NCBI GenBank assembly: GCA_963932145.1
Contig: CAWVQA010000105.1
Location: 186,001-250,000 of the forward strand
Direction: 5' to 3'
DNA length: 64,000 nt
From: Acanthosepion lycidas
Lineage: Eukaryota > Mollusca > Cephalopoda > Sepiida > Sepiidae
A program made the translations under genes and the position numbers. Positions 12,620 through 26,071 of the stretch are shown in pieces. The stretch's first letter is position 1, and each line of letters opens with the position of its first letter. The notes below the pieces were generated by a model. It was given only the letters and a program-made list of their open reading frames with translations. It was not told where the DNA came from and searched no databases.

Positions 12620-15098
12620 AAAGTTTTATTTAAGATTTTATGTTTTACACAACTTTTAATTACATAGCGATTTACATGCAAAACTTTTTTCACTACTTTT
12701 TAACGCTAGTTTGTAAATATCAATAACTGTTTGAAAACATTAGAAAAACAATGAAATTATTGAAAATCGATATGAAATCAATCAAAACTTATTGATTTTA
12801 ACTAGTTTCACAAGTTTTGACAAAGTTTTATTTAAGATTTTATGTTTTACACAACTTTTAATTACATAGCGATTTACATGCAAAATCTAGCTTTGTTCAC
12901 TACTTTTTAACGCTAGTTTGTAAATATCAATAACTGTTTGAAAACATTAGAAAAACAATGAAATTATTGAAAATCGATATGAAATCAATCAAAACTTATT
13001 GATTTTAACTAGTTTCACAAGTTTTGAGAAAGTTTTATTTAAGATTTTATGTTTTACACAACTTTTAATTACATAGCGATTTACATGCAAAATCTAGCTT
13101 TTTTCACTACTTTTTAACGCTAGTTTGTAAATATCAATAACTGATTGAAAACATTAGAAAAACAATGAAAATATTTAAAATCGATATGAAATCAATCAAA
13201 ACTTATTGATTTTAACTAGTTTCACAAGTTTTGAGAAAGTTTTATTTAAGATTTTATGTTTTACACAACTTTTAATTACATAGCGATTTACATGCAAAAT
13301 CTAGCTTTTTTCACTACTTTTTAACGCTAGTTTGTAAATATCAATAACTGTTTGAAAACATTAGAAAAACAATTAAATTATTGAAAATCGATATGAAATC
13401 AATCAAAACTTATTGATTTTAACAAGTTTCACAAGTTTTGACAAAGTTTTATTTAAGATTTTATGTTTTACACAACTTTTAATTACATAGCGATTTACAT
13501 GCAAAACCTAGCTTTTTTCACTACTTTTTAACGCTAGTTTGTAAATATCAATAACTGTTTGAAAACATTAGAAAAACAATGAAATTATTGAAAATCGATA
13601 TGAAATCAATCAAAACTTATTGATTTTAACAAGTTTCACAAGTTTTGACAAAGTTTTATTTAAGATTTTATGTTTTACACAACTTTTAATTACATAGCGA
13701 TTTACATGCAAAATCTAGCTTTTTTCACTACTTTTTAACGCTAGTTTGTAAATATCAATAACTGATTGAAAACATTAGAAAAACAATGAAATTATTGAAA
13801 ATCGATATGAAATCAATCAAAACTTATTGATTTTAACTAGTTTCACAAGATTTGACAAAGTTTTATTTAAGATTTTATGTTTTACACAACTTTTAATTAC
13901 ATAGCGATTTACATGCAAAATCTAGCTTTTTTCACTACTTTTTAACGCTAGTTTGTAAATATCAATAACTGTTTGAAAACATGAGAAAAACAATGAAATT
14001 ATTGAAAATCGATATGAAATCAATCAAAACTTATTGATTTTAACTAGTTTCACAAGTTTTGATAAAGTTTTATTTAAGATTTTATGTTTTACACAACTTT
14101 TAATTACATAGCGATTTACATGCAAAATCTAGCTTTTTTCACTACTTTTTAACGCTAGTTTGTAAATATCAATAACTGATTGAAAACATTAGAAAAACAA
14201 TGAAAATATTTAAAATCGATATGAAATCAATCAAAACTTATTGATTTTAACTAGTTTCACAAGTTTTGAGAAAGTTTTATTTAAGATTTTATGTTTTACA
14301 CAACTTTTAATTACATAGCGATTTACATGCAAAATCTAGCTTTTTTCACTACTTTTTAACGCTAGTTTGTAAATATCAATAACTGTTTGAAAACATTAGA
14401 AAAACAATTAAATTATTGAAAATCGATATGAAATCAATCAAAACTTATTGATTTTAACTAGTTTCACAAGTTTTGATAAAGTTTTATTTAAGATTTTATG
14501 TTTTACACAACTTTTAATTACATAGCGATTTACATGCAAAATCTAGCTTTTTTCACTACTTTTTAACGCTAGTTTGTAAATATCAATAACTGATTGAAAA
14601 CATTAGAAAAACAATGAAAATATTTAAAATCGATATGAAATCAATCAAAACTTATTGATTTTAACTAGTTTCACAAGTTTTGAGAAAGTTTTATTTAAGA
14701 TTTTATGTTTTACACAACTTTTAATTACATAGCGATTTACATGCAAAATCTAGCTTTTTTCACTACTTTTTAACGCTAGTTTGTAAATATCAATAACTGT
14801 TTGAAAACATTAGAAAAACAATTAAATTATTGAAAATCGATATGAAATCAATCAAAACTTATTGATTTTAACAAGTTTCACAAGTTTTGACAAAGTTTTA
14901 TTTAAGATTTTATGTTTTACACAACTTTTAATTACATAGCGATTTACATGCAAAATCTAGCTTTTTTCACTACTTTTTAACGCTAGTTTGTAAATATCAA
15001 TAACTGTTTGAAAACATTAGAAAAACAATGAAATTATTAAAAATCGATATGAAATCAATCAAAACTTATTGATTTTAACAAGTTTCACAAGTTTTGAC
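12620..15098. repeat. Family A segment with alternating variant pairs
   Basis: Twelve units with a different set of markers. The first (12620-12821) has lost TCTAG and is 202 bp long. GAGAAAG starts recur at 13029, 13236, 14271 and 14685. AATATTTAAAATCG with CTGATTG occurs in units 13029, 14064 and 14478. CAATTAAATT occurs in the next unit each time (13236, 14271, 14685). The pair is therefore a dimer repeated at spacings of 1035 bp (5 units) and 414 bp (2 units). AACAAGTTTC marks the ends of several units here. This marker set is nearly absent from the rest of family A. Confidence 0.82.
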
Positions 15099-16961
15099 AA
15101 AGTTTTATTTAAGATTTTATGTTTTACACAACTTTTAATTACATAGCGATTTACATGCAAAATCTAGCTTTTTTCACTACTTTTTAACGCTAGTTTGTAA
15201 ATATCAATAACTGATTGAAAACATTAGAAAAACAATGAAATTATTGAAAATCGATATGAAATCAATCAAAACTTATTGATTTTAACTAGTTTCACAAGTT
15301 TTGACAAAGTTTTATTTAAGATTTTATGTTTTACACAACTTTTAATTACATAGCGATTTACATGCAAAATCTAGCTTTTTTCACTACTTTTTAACGCTAG
15401 TTTGTAAATATCAATAACTGTTTGAAAACATTAGAAAAACAATGAAATTATTGAAAATCGATATGAAATCAATCAAAACTTATTGATTTTAACTAGTTTC
15501 ACAAGTTTTGACAAAGCTTTATTTAAGATTTTATGTTTTACACAACTTTTAATTACATAGCGATTTTCATGCAAAATCTAGCTTTTTTCACTACTTTTTA
15601 ACGCTAGTTTGTAAATATCAATAACTGTTTGAAAACATTAGAAAAACAATGAAATTATTGAAAATCGATATGAAATCAATCAAAACTTATTGATGTTAAC
15701 TAGTTTCACAAGTTTTGACAAAGTTTTATTTAAGATTTTATGTTTTACACAACTTTTAATTACATAGCGATTTACATGCAAAATCTAGCTTTTTTCACTA
15801 CTTTTTAACGCTAGTTTGGAAATATCAATAACTGTTTGAAAACATTAGAAAAACAATGAAATTATTGAAAATCGATATGAAATCAATCAAAACTTATTGA
15901 TTTTAACTAGTTTCACAAGTTTTGATAAAGTTTTATTTAAGATTTTATGTTTTACACAACTTTTAATTACATAGCGATTTACATGCAAAATCTAGCTTTT
16001 TTCACTACTTTTTAACGCTAGTTTGTAAATATCAATAACTGTTTGAAAACATTAGAAAAACAATGAAATTATTGAAAATCGATATGAAATCAATCAAAAC
16101 TTATAGATTTTAACTAGTTTCACAAGTTTTGACAAAGTTTCATTTAAGATTTTATGTTTTACACAACTTTTAATTACATAGCGATTTACATGCAAAATCT
16201 AGCTTTTTTCACTACTTTTTAACGCTAGTTTGTAAATATCAATAACTGTTTGAAAACATTAGAAAAACAATGAAATTATTGAAAATCGATATGAAATCAA
16301 TCAAAACTTATTGATTTTAATTAGTTTCACAAGTTTTGACAAAGTTTTATTTAAGATTTTATGTTTTACACAACTTTTAATTACATAGCGATTTACATGC
16401 AAAATCTAGCTTTTTTCACTACTTTTTAACGCTAGTTTGTAAATATCAATAACTGTTTGAAAACATTAGAAAAACAATGAAATTATTGAAAATCGATATG
16501 AAATCAATCAAAACTTATTGATTTTAACTAGTTTCAGAAGTTTTGACAAAGTTTTATTTAAGATTTTATGTTTTACACAACTTTTAATTACATAGCGATT
16601 TACATGCAAAATCTAGCTTTTTTCACTACTTTTTAACGCTAGTTTGTAAATATAAATAACTGTTTGAAAACATTAGAAAAACAATGAAATTATTGAAAAT
16701 CGATATGAAATCAATCAAAACTTATTGATTTTAACTAGTTTCAGAAGTTTTGACAAAGTTTTATTTAAGATTTTATGTTTTACACAACTTTTAATTACAT
16801 AGCGATTTACATGCAAAATCTAGCTTTTTTCACTACTTTTTAACGCTAGTTTGTAAATATCAATAACTGTTTGAAAACATTAGAAAAACAATGAAATTAT
16901 TGAAAATCGATATGAAATCAATCAAAACTTATTGATTTTAACAAGTTTCACAAGTTTTGAC
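15099..16961. repeat. Family A HOR copy 1 (9 units, 1863 bp)
   Basis: The order of marked units is CTGATTG (15099), plain, AAAGCTTT (15513), plain, GATAAAG (15927), TTTCATTT (16134), a unit preceded by TTTAATTAG (16341), then two units with TTCAGAAG (16548, 16755). The first six positions match those of copy 2; the tail differs. Confidence 0.8.
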
Positions 16962-19239
16962 AAAGTTTTATTTAAGATTTTATGTTTTACACAACTTTTA
17001 ATTACATAGCGATTTACATGCAAAATCTAGCTTTTTTCACTACTTTTTAACGCTAGTTTGTAAATATCAATAACTCATTGAAAACATTAGAAAAACAATG
17101 AAATTATTGAAAATCGATATGAAATCAATCAAAACTTATTGATTTTAACTAGTTTCACAAGTTTTGACAAAGTTTTATTTAAGATTTTATGTTTTACACA
17201 ACTTTTAATTACATAGCGATTTACATGCAAAATCTAGCTTTTTTCACTACTTTTTAACGCTAGTTTGTAAATATCAATAACTGTTTGAAAACATTAGAAA
17301 AACAATGAAATTATTGAAAATCGATATGAAATCAATCAAAACTTATTGATTTTAACTAGTTTCACAAGTTTTGACAAAGCTTTATTTAAGATTTTATGTT
17401 TTACACAACTTTTAATTACATAGCGATTTACATGCAAAATCTAGCTTTTTTCACTACTTTTTAACGCTAGTTTGTAAATATCAATAACTGTTTGAAAACA
17501 TTAGAAAAACAATGAAATTATTGAAAATCGATATGAAATCAATCAAAACTTATTGATTTTAACTAGTTTCACAAGTTTTGACAAAGTTTTATTTAAGATT
17601 TTATGTTTTACACAACTTTTAATTACATAGCGATTTACATGCAAAATCTAGCTTTTTTCACTACTTTTTAACGCTAGTTTGTAAATATCAATAACTGTTT
17701 GAAAACATTAGAAAAACAATGAAATTATTGAAAATCGATATGAAATCAATCAAAACTTATTGATTTTAACTAGTTTCACAAGTTTTGATAAAGTTTTATT
17801 TAAGATTTTATGTTTTACACAACTTTTAATTACATAGCGATTTACATGCAAAATCTAGCTTTTTTCACTACTTTTTAACGCTAGTTTGTAAATATCAATA
17901 ACTGTTTGAAAACATTAGAAAAACAATGAAATTATTGAAAATCGATATGAAATCAATCAAAACTTATTGATTTTAACTAGTTTCACAAGTTTTGACAAAG
18001 TTTCATTTAAGATTTTATGTTTTACACAACTTTTAATTACATAGCGATTTACATGCAAAATCTAGCTTTTTTCACTACTTTTTAACGCTAGTTTGTAAAT
18101 ATCAATAACTGTTTGAAAACATTAGAAAAACAATGAAATTATTGAAAATCGATATGAAATCAATCAAAACTTATTGATTTTAACTAGTTTCACAAGTTTT
18201 GACAAAGTTTTATTTAAGATTTTATGTTTTACACAACTTTTAATTACATAGCGATTTACATGCAAAATCTAGCTTTTTTTCACTACTTTTTAACGCTAGT
18301 TTGTAAATATCAATAACTGTTTGAAAACATTAGAAAAACAATGAAATTATTGAAAATCGATATGAAATCAATCAAAACTTATTGATTTTAATTACTTTCA
18401 CAAGTTTTGACAAAGCTTTATTTAAGATTTTATGTTTTACACAACTTTTAATTACATAGCGATTTACATGCAAAATCTAGCTTTTTTCACTACTTTTTAA
18501 CGCTAGTTTGTAAATATCAATAACTGTTTGAAAACATTAGAAAAACAATGAAATTATTGAAAATCGATATGAAATCAATCAAAACTTATTGATTTTAACT
18601 AGTTTCACAAGTTTTGACAAAGTTTTATTTAAGATTTTATGTTTTACACAACTTTTAATTACATAGCGATTTACATGCAAAATCTAGCTTTTTTCACTAC
18701 TTTTTAACGCTAGTTTGTAAATATCAATAACTGTTTGAAAACATTAGAAAAACAATGAAATTATTGAAAATCGATATGAAATCAATCAAAACTTATTGAT
18801 TTTACCTAGTTTCACAAGTTTTGACAAAGTTTTATTTAAGATTTTATGTTTTACACAACTTATAATTACATAGCGATTTACATGCAAAATCTAGCTTTTT
18901 TCACTACTTTTTAACGCTAGTTTGTAAATATCAATAACTGTTTGAAAACATTAGAAAAACAATGAAATTATTGAAAATCGATATGAAATCAATCAAAACT
19001 TATTGATTTTAACTAGTTTCACAAGTTTTGACAAAGTTTTATTTAAGATTTTATGTTTTACACAACTTTTAATTACATAGCGATTTACATGCAAAATCTA
19101 GCTTTTTTCACTTCTTTTTACCGCTAGTTTGTAAATATCAATAACTGTTTGAAAACATTAGAAAAACAATGAAATTATTGAAAATCGATATGAAATCAAT
19201 CAAAACTTATTGATTTTAACAAGTTTCACAAGTTTTGAC
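16962..19239. repeat. Family A HOR copy 2 (11 units, 2278 bp)
   Basis: The marker order is CTCATTG (16962), plain, AAAGCTTT (17376), plain, GATAAAG (17790), TTTCATTT (17997), a 208-bp unit with seven T (18204), AAAGCTTT (18412), a unit ending TTTACCTAG (18619), CTTATAATT (18826), and a unit with CTTCTTTTTACCGC (19033). It is bounded on both sides by the rare AACAAGTTTC junction, at 16941 and 19219, exactly 2278 bp apart. Confidence 0.85.
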
Positions 19240-21102
19240 AAAGTTTTATTTAAGATTTTATGTTTTACACAACTTTTAATTACATAGCGATTTACATGCA
19301 AAATCTAGCTTTTTTCACTACTTTTTAACGCTAGTTTGTAAATATCAATAACTGATTGAAAACATTAGAAAAACAATGAAATTATTGAAAATCGATATGA
19401 AATCAATCAAAACTTATTGATTTTAACTAGTTTCACAAGTTTTGACAAAGTTTTATTTAAGATTTTATGTTTTACACAACTTTTAATTACATAGCGATTT
19501 ACATGCAAAATCTAGCTTTTTTCACTACTTTTTAACGCTAGTTTGTAAATATCAATAACTGTTTGAAAACATTAGAAAAACAATGAAATTATTGAAAATC
19601 GATATGAAATCAATCAAAACTTATTGATTTTAACTAGTTTCACAAGTTTTGACAAAGCTTTATTTAAGATTTTATGTTTTACACAACTTTTAATTACATA
19701 GCGATTTACATGCAAAATCTAGCTTTTTTCACTACTTTTTAACGCTAGTTTGTAAATATCAATAACTGTTTGAAAACATTAGAAAAACAATGAAATTATT
19801 GAAAATCGATATGAAATCAATCAAAACTTATTGATTTTAACTAGTTTCACAAGTTTTGACAAAGTTTTATTTAAGATTTTATGTTTTACACAACTTTTAA
19901 TTACATAGCGATTTACATGCAAAATCTAGCTTTTTTCACTACTTTTTAACGCTAGTTTGTAAATATCAATAACTGTTTGAAAACATTAGAAAAACAATGA
20001 AATTATTGAAAATCGATATGAAATCAATCAAAACTTATTGATTTTAACTAGTTTCACAAGTTTTGACAAAGTTTCATTTAAGATTTTATGTTTTACACAA
20101 CTTTTAATTACATAGCGATTTACATGCAAAATCTAGCTTTTTTCACTACTTTTTAACGCTAGTTTGTAAATATCAATAACTGTTTGAAAACATTAGAAAA
20201 ACAATGAAATTATTGAAAATCGATATGAAATCAATCAAAAATTATTGATTTTAACTAGTTTCACAAGTTTTGACAAAGTTTTATTTAAGATTTTATGTTT
20301 TACACAACTTTTAATTACATAGCGATTTACATGCAAAATCTAGCTTTTTTCACTACTTTTTAACGCTAGTTTGTAAATATCAATAACTGTTTGAAAACAT
20401 TAGAAAAACAATGAAATTATTGAAAATCGATATGAAATCAATCAAAACTTATTGATTTTAATTAGTTTCACAAGTTTTGACAAAGCTTTATTTAAGATTT
20501 TATGTTTTACACAACTTTTAATTACATAGCGATTTACATGCAAAATCTAGCTTTTTTCACTACTTTTTAACGCTAGTTTGTAAATATCAATAACTGTTTG
20601 AAAACATTAGAAAAACAATGAAATTATTGAAAATCGATATGAAATCAATCAAAACTTATTGATTTTAACTAGTTTCACAAGTTTTGACAAAGTTTTATTT
20701 AAGATTTTATGTTTTACACAACTTATATTTACATAGCGATTTACATGCAAAATCTAGCTTTTTTCACTACTTTTTAACGCTAGTTTGTAAATATCAATAA
20801 CTGTTTGAAAACATTAGAAAAACAATGAAATTATTGAAAATCGATATGAAATCAATCAAAACTTATTGATTTTAACTAGTTTCACAAGTTTTGACAAAGT
20901 TTTATTTAAGATTTTATGTTTTACACAACTTTTAATTACATAGCGATTTACATGCAAAATCTAGCTTTTTTCACTTCTTTTTACCGCTAGTTTGTAAATA
21001 TCAATAACTGTTTGAAAACATTAGAAAAACAATGAAATTATTGAAAATCGATATGAAATCAATCAAAACTTATTGATTTTAACTAGTTTCACAAGTTTTG
21101 AC
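19240..21102. repeat. Family A HOR copy 3 (9 units, 1863 bp)
   Basis: The marker order is CTGATTG (19240), plain, AAAGCTTT (19654), plain, TTTCATTT (20068), a unit ending TTTAATTAG (20275), AAAGCTTT (20482), CTTATATTT (20689), CTTCTTTTTACCGC (20896). Compared with copy 2 it lacks the GATAAAG unit and the TTTACCTAG unit. It is a clear case of whole-unit loss within an otherwise collinear HOR. Confidence 0.85.
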
Positions 21103-22965
21103 AAAGTTTTATTTAAGATTTTATGTTTTACACAACTTTTAATTACATAGCGATTTACATGCAAAATCTAGCTTTTTTCACTACTTTTTAACGCTAGTTT
21201 GTAAATATCAATAACTGTTTGAAAACATTAGAAAAACAATGAAATTATTGAAAATCGATATGAAATCAATCAAAACTTATTGATTTTAACTAGTTTCACA
21301 AGTTTTGACAAAGTTTTATTTAAGATTTTATGTTTTACACAACTTTTAATTACATAGCGATTTACATGCAAAATCTAGCTTTTTTCACTTCTTTTTAACG
21401 CTAGTTTGTAAATATCAATAACTTTTTGAAAACATTAGAAAAACAATGAAATTATTGAAAATCGATATGAAATCAATCAAAACTTATTGATTTTGACTAG
21501 TTTCACAAGTTTTGACAAAGTTTTATTTAAGATTTTATGTTTTACACAACTTTTAATTACATAGCGATTTACATGCAAAATCTAGCTTTTTTCACTACTT
21601 TTTAACGCTAGTTTGTAAATATCAATAACTGTTTGAAAACATTAGAAAAACAATGAAATTATTGAAAATCGATATGAAATCAATCAAAACTTATTGATTT
21701 TAACTAGTTTCACAAGTTTTGACAAAGTTTTATTTAAGATTTTATGTTTTACACAACTTTTAATTACATAGCGATTTACATGCAAAATCTAGCTTATTTC
21801 ACTACTTTTTAACGCTAGTTTGTAAATATCAATAACTGTTTGAAAACATTAGAAAAACAATGAAATTATTGAAAATCGATATGAAATCAATCAAAACTTA
21901 TTGATTTTAACTAGTTTCACAAGTTTTGACAAAGTTTTATTTAAGATTTTATGTTTTACACAACTTTTAATTACATAGCGATTTACATGCAAAATCTAGC
22001 TTTTTTCACTACTTTTTAACGCTAGTTTGTAAATATCAATAACTGTTTGAAAACATTAGAAAAACAATGAAATTATTGAAAATCGATATGAAATCAATCA
22101 AAATTTATTGATTTTAACTAGTTTCACAAGTTTTGACAAAGTTTTATTTAAGATTTTATGTTTTACACAACTTATAATTACATAGCGATTTACATGCAAA
22201 ATCTAGCTTTTTTCACTACTTTTTAACGCTAGTTTGTAAATATCAATAACTGTTTGAAAACATTAGAAAAACAATGAAATTATTGAAAATCGATATGAAA
22301 TCAATCAAAACTTATTGATTTTAACTAGTTTCACAAGTTTTGACAAAGTTTTATTTAAGATTTTATGTTTTACACAACTTTTAATTACATAGCGATTTAC
22401 ATGCAAAATCTAGCTTTTTTCACTTCTTTTTACCGCTAGTTTGTAAATATCAATAACTGTTTGAAAACATTAGAAAAACAATGAAATTATTGAAAATCGA
22501 TATGAAATCAATCAAAACTTATTGATTTTAACTAGTTTCACAAGTTTTGACAAAGTTTTATTTAAGATTTTATGTTTTACACAACTTTTAATTACATAGC
22601 GATTTACATGCAAAATCTAGCTTTTTTCACTACTTTTTAACGCTAGTTTGTAAATATCAATAACTGTTTGAAAACATTAGAAAAACAATGAAATTATTGA
22701 AAATCGATATGAAATCAATCAAAACTTATTGATTTTGACTAGTTTCACAAGTTTTGACAAAGTTTTATTTAAGATTTTATGTTTTACACAACTTTTAATT
22801 ACATAGCGATTTACATGCAAAATCTAGCTTTTTTCACTACTTTTTAACGCTAGTTTGTAAATATCAATAACTGTTTGAAAACATTAGAAAAACAATGAAA
22901 TTATTGAAAATCGATATGAAATCAATCAAAACTTATTGATTTTAACTAGTTTCACAAGTTTTGAC
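20896..22965. repeat. Family A local 7-mer/6-mer repeat
   Basis: ACCGC units start at 20896 and 22345 (1449 bp, 7 units). TTTTGACTAG at 21491 and 22733, and GCTTATTTCAC in units starting at 21724 and 22966, are both 1242 bp (6 units) apart. The second copy therefore lacks one plain unit between the ACCGC and GACTAG markers. The ACCGC unit at 20896 is shared with the end of the preceding HOR copy, so this pattern appears to be a local re-amplification of that copy's end. Confidence 0.8.
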
Positions 22966-24414
22966 AAAGTTTTATTTAAGATTTTATGTTTTACACAACT
23001 TTTAATTACATAGCGATTTACATGCAAAATCTAGCTTATTTCACTACTTTTTAACGCTAGTTTGTAAATATCAATAACTGTTTGAAAACATTAGAAAAAC
23101 AATGAAATTATTGAAAATCGATATGAAATCAATCAAAACTTATTGATTTTAACTAGTTTCACAAGTTTTGACAAAGTTTTATTTAAGATTTTATGTTTTA
23201 CACAACTTTTAATTACATAGCGATTTACATGCAAAATCTAGCTTTTTTCACTACTTTTTAACGCTAGTTTGTAAATATCAATAACTGTTTTAAAACATTA
23301 GAAAAACAATGAAATTATTGAAAATCGATATGAAATGAATCAAAACTTATTGATTTTAACTAGTTTCACAAGTTTTGACAAAGTTTTATTTAAGATTTTA
23401 TGTTTTACACAACTTTTAATTACATAGCGATTTACATGCAAAATCTAGCTTTTTTCACTACTTTTTAACGCTAGATTGTAAATATCAATAACTGTTTGAA
23501 AACATTAGAAAAACAATGAAATTATTGAAAATCGATATGAAATCAATCAAAACTTATTGATTTTAACTAGTTTCACAAGTTTTGACAAAGTTTTATTTAA
23601 GATTTTATGTTTTACACAACTTTTAATTACATAGCGATTTACATGCAAAATCTAGCTTTTTTCACTACTTTTTAACGCTAGTTTGTAAATATCAATAACT
23701 GTTTGAAAACATTAGAAAAACAATGAAATTATTGAAAATCGATATGAAATCAATCAAAACTTATTGATTTTAACTAGTTTCACAAGTTTTGACAAAGTTT
23801 TATTTAAGATTTTATGTTTTACACAACTTTTAATTACATAGCGATTTACATGCAAAATCTAGCTTTTTTCACTACTTTTTAACGCTAGTTTGTAAATATC
23901 AATAACTGTTTGAAAACATTAGAAAAACAATGAAATTATTGAAAATCGATATGAAATCAATCAAAACTTATTGATTTTAACTAGTTTCACAAGTTTTGAC
24001 AAAGTTTTATTTAAGATTTTATGTTTTACACAACTTTTAATTACATAGCGATTTACATGCAAAATCTAGCTTTTTTCACTACTTTTTAACGTTAGTTTGT
24101 AAATATCAATAACTGTTTGAAAACATTAGAAAAACAATGAAATTATTGAAAATCGATATGAAATCAATCAAAACTTATTGATTTTAACTAGTTTCACAAG
24201 TTTTGACAAAGTTTTATTTAAGATTTTATGTTTTACACAACTTTTAATTACATAGCGATTTACATGCAAAATCTAGCTTTTTTCACTACTTTTTAACGCT
24301 AGTTTGTAAATATCAATAACTGTTTGAAAACATTAGAAAAACAATGAAATTATTGAAAATCGATATGAAATCAATCAAAACTTATTGATTTTAACTAGTT
24401 TCAGAAGTTTTGAC
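22966..24414. repeat. Family A near-uniform units
   Basis: Seven units with almost no shared markers. Private changes include GTTTTAAAAC near 23290, ATGAATC near 23336, GCTAGATTG near 23470 and a GTTAG unit starting at 24001. I see no HOR signal here beyond the 207-bp period. Confidence 0.8.
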
Positions 24415-26071
24415 AAAGTTTTATTTAAGATTTTATGTTTTACACAACTGTTAATTACATAGCGATTTACATGCAAAATCTAGCTTTTTTCACTACTTTT
24501 TAACGCTAGTTTGTAAATATCAATAACTGTTTGAAAACATTAGAAAAACAATGAAATTATTGAAAATCGATATGAAATCAATCAAAACTTATTGATTTTA
24601 ACTAGTTTCACAAGTTTTGACAAAGTTTTATTTAAGATTTTATGTTTTACACAACTTTTAATTACATAGCGATTTACATGCAAAATCTAGCTTTTTTCAC
24701 TACTTTTTAACGTTAGTTTGTAAATATCAATAACTGTTTGAAAACATTAGAAAAACAATGAAATTATTGAAAATCGATATGAAATCAATCAAAACTTATT
24801 GATTTTAACTAGTTTCACAAGTTTTGACAAAGTTTTATTTAAGATTTTATGTTTTACACAACTTTTAATTACATAGCGATTTACATGCAAAATCTAGCTT
24901 TTTTCACTACTTTTTAACGCTAGTTTGTAAATATCAATAACTGTTTGAAAACATTAGAAAAACAATGAAATTATTGAAAATCGATATGAAATCAATCAAA
25001 ACTTATTGATTTTAACTAGTTTCACAAGTTTTGACAAAGTTTTATTTAAGATTTTATGTTTTACACAACTTTTAATTACATAGCGATTTACATGCAAAAT
25101 CTAGCTTTTTTCACTACTTTTTAACGCTAGTTTGTAAATATCAATAACTGTTTGAAAACATTAGAAAAACAATGAAATTATTGAAAATCGATATGAAATC
25201 AATCAAAACTTATTGATTTTAACTAGTTTCACAAGTTTTGACAAAGTTTTATTTAAGATTTTATGTTTTACACAACTTTTAATTACATAGCGATTTACAT
25301 GCAAAATCTAGCTTTTTTCACTACTTTTTAACTTTAGTTTGTAAATATCAATAACTATTTGAAAACATTAGAAAAACAATGAAATTATTGAAAATCGATA
25401 TGAAATCAATCAAAACTTATTGATTTTAACTAGTTTCACAAGTTTTGACAAAGTTTTATTTAAGATTTTATGTTTTACACAACTTTTAATTACATAGCGA
25501 TTTACATGCAAAATCTAGCTTTTTTTCACTACTTTTTAACGCTAGTTTGTAAATATCAATAACTGTTTGAAAACATTAGAAAAACAATGAAATTATTGAA
25601 AATCGATATGAAATCAATCAAAACTTATTGATTTTAACTAGTTTCACAAGTTTTGATAAAGTTTTATTTAAGATTTTATGTTTTACACAACTTTTAATTA
25701 CATAGCGATTTACATGCAAAATCTAGCTTTTTTCACTACTTTTTAACGCTAGTTTGTAAATATCAATAACTGTTTGAAAACATTAGAAAAACAATGAAAT
25801 TATTGAAAATCGATATGAAATCAATCAAAACTTATTGATTTTAACTAGTTTCACAAGTTTTGACAAAGTTTTATTTAAGATTTTATGTTTTACACAACTT
25901 TTAATTACATAGCGATTTACATGCAAAATCTAGCTTTTTTCACTACTTTTTAACGCTAGTTTGTAAATATCAATAACTGTTTGAAAACATTAGAAAAACA
26001 ATGAAATTATTGAAAATCGATATGAAATCAATCAAAACTTATTGATTTTAACTAGTTTCAGAAGTTTTGAC
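24415..26071. repeat. Family A 8-mer HOR, tandem copy 1 (1657 bp)
   Basis: Eight units in order: preceded by TTCAGAAG and carrying ACAACTGTTAA (24415), GTTAG (24622), plain, plain, AACTTTAG with CTATTTG (25243), a 208-bp unit with seven T (25450), GATAAAG (25658), plain (25865). Each marker has a partner exactly 1657 bp downstream. Confidence 0.93.
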
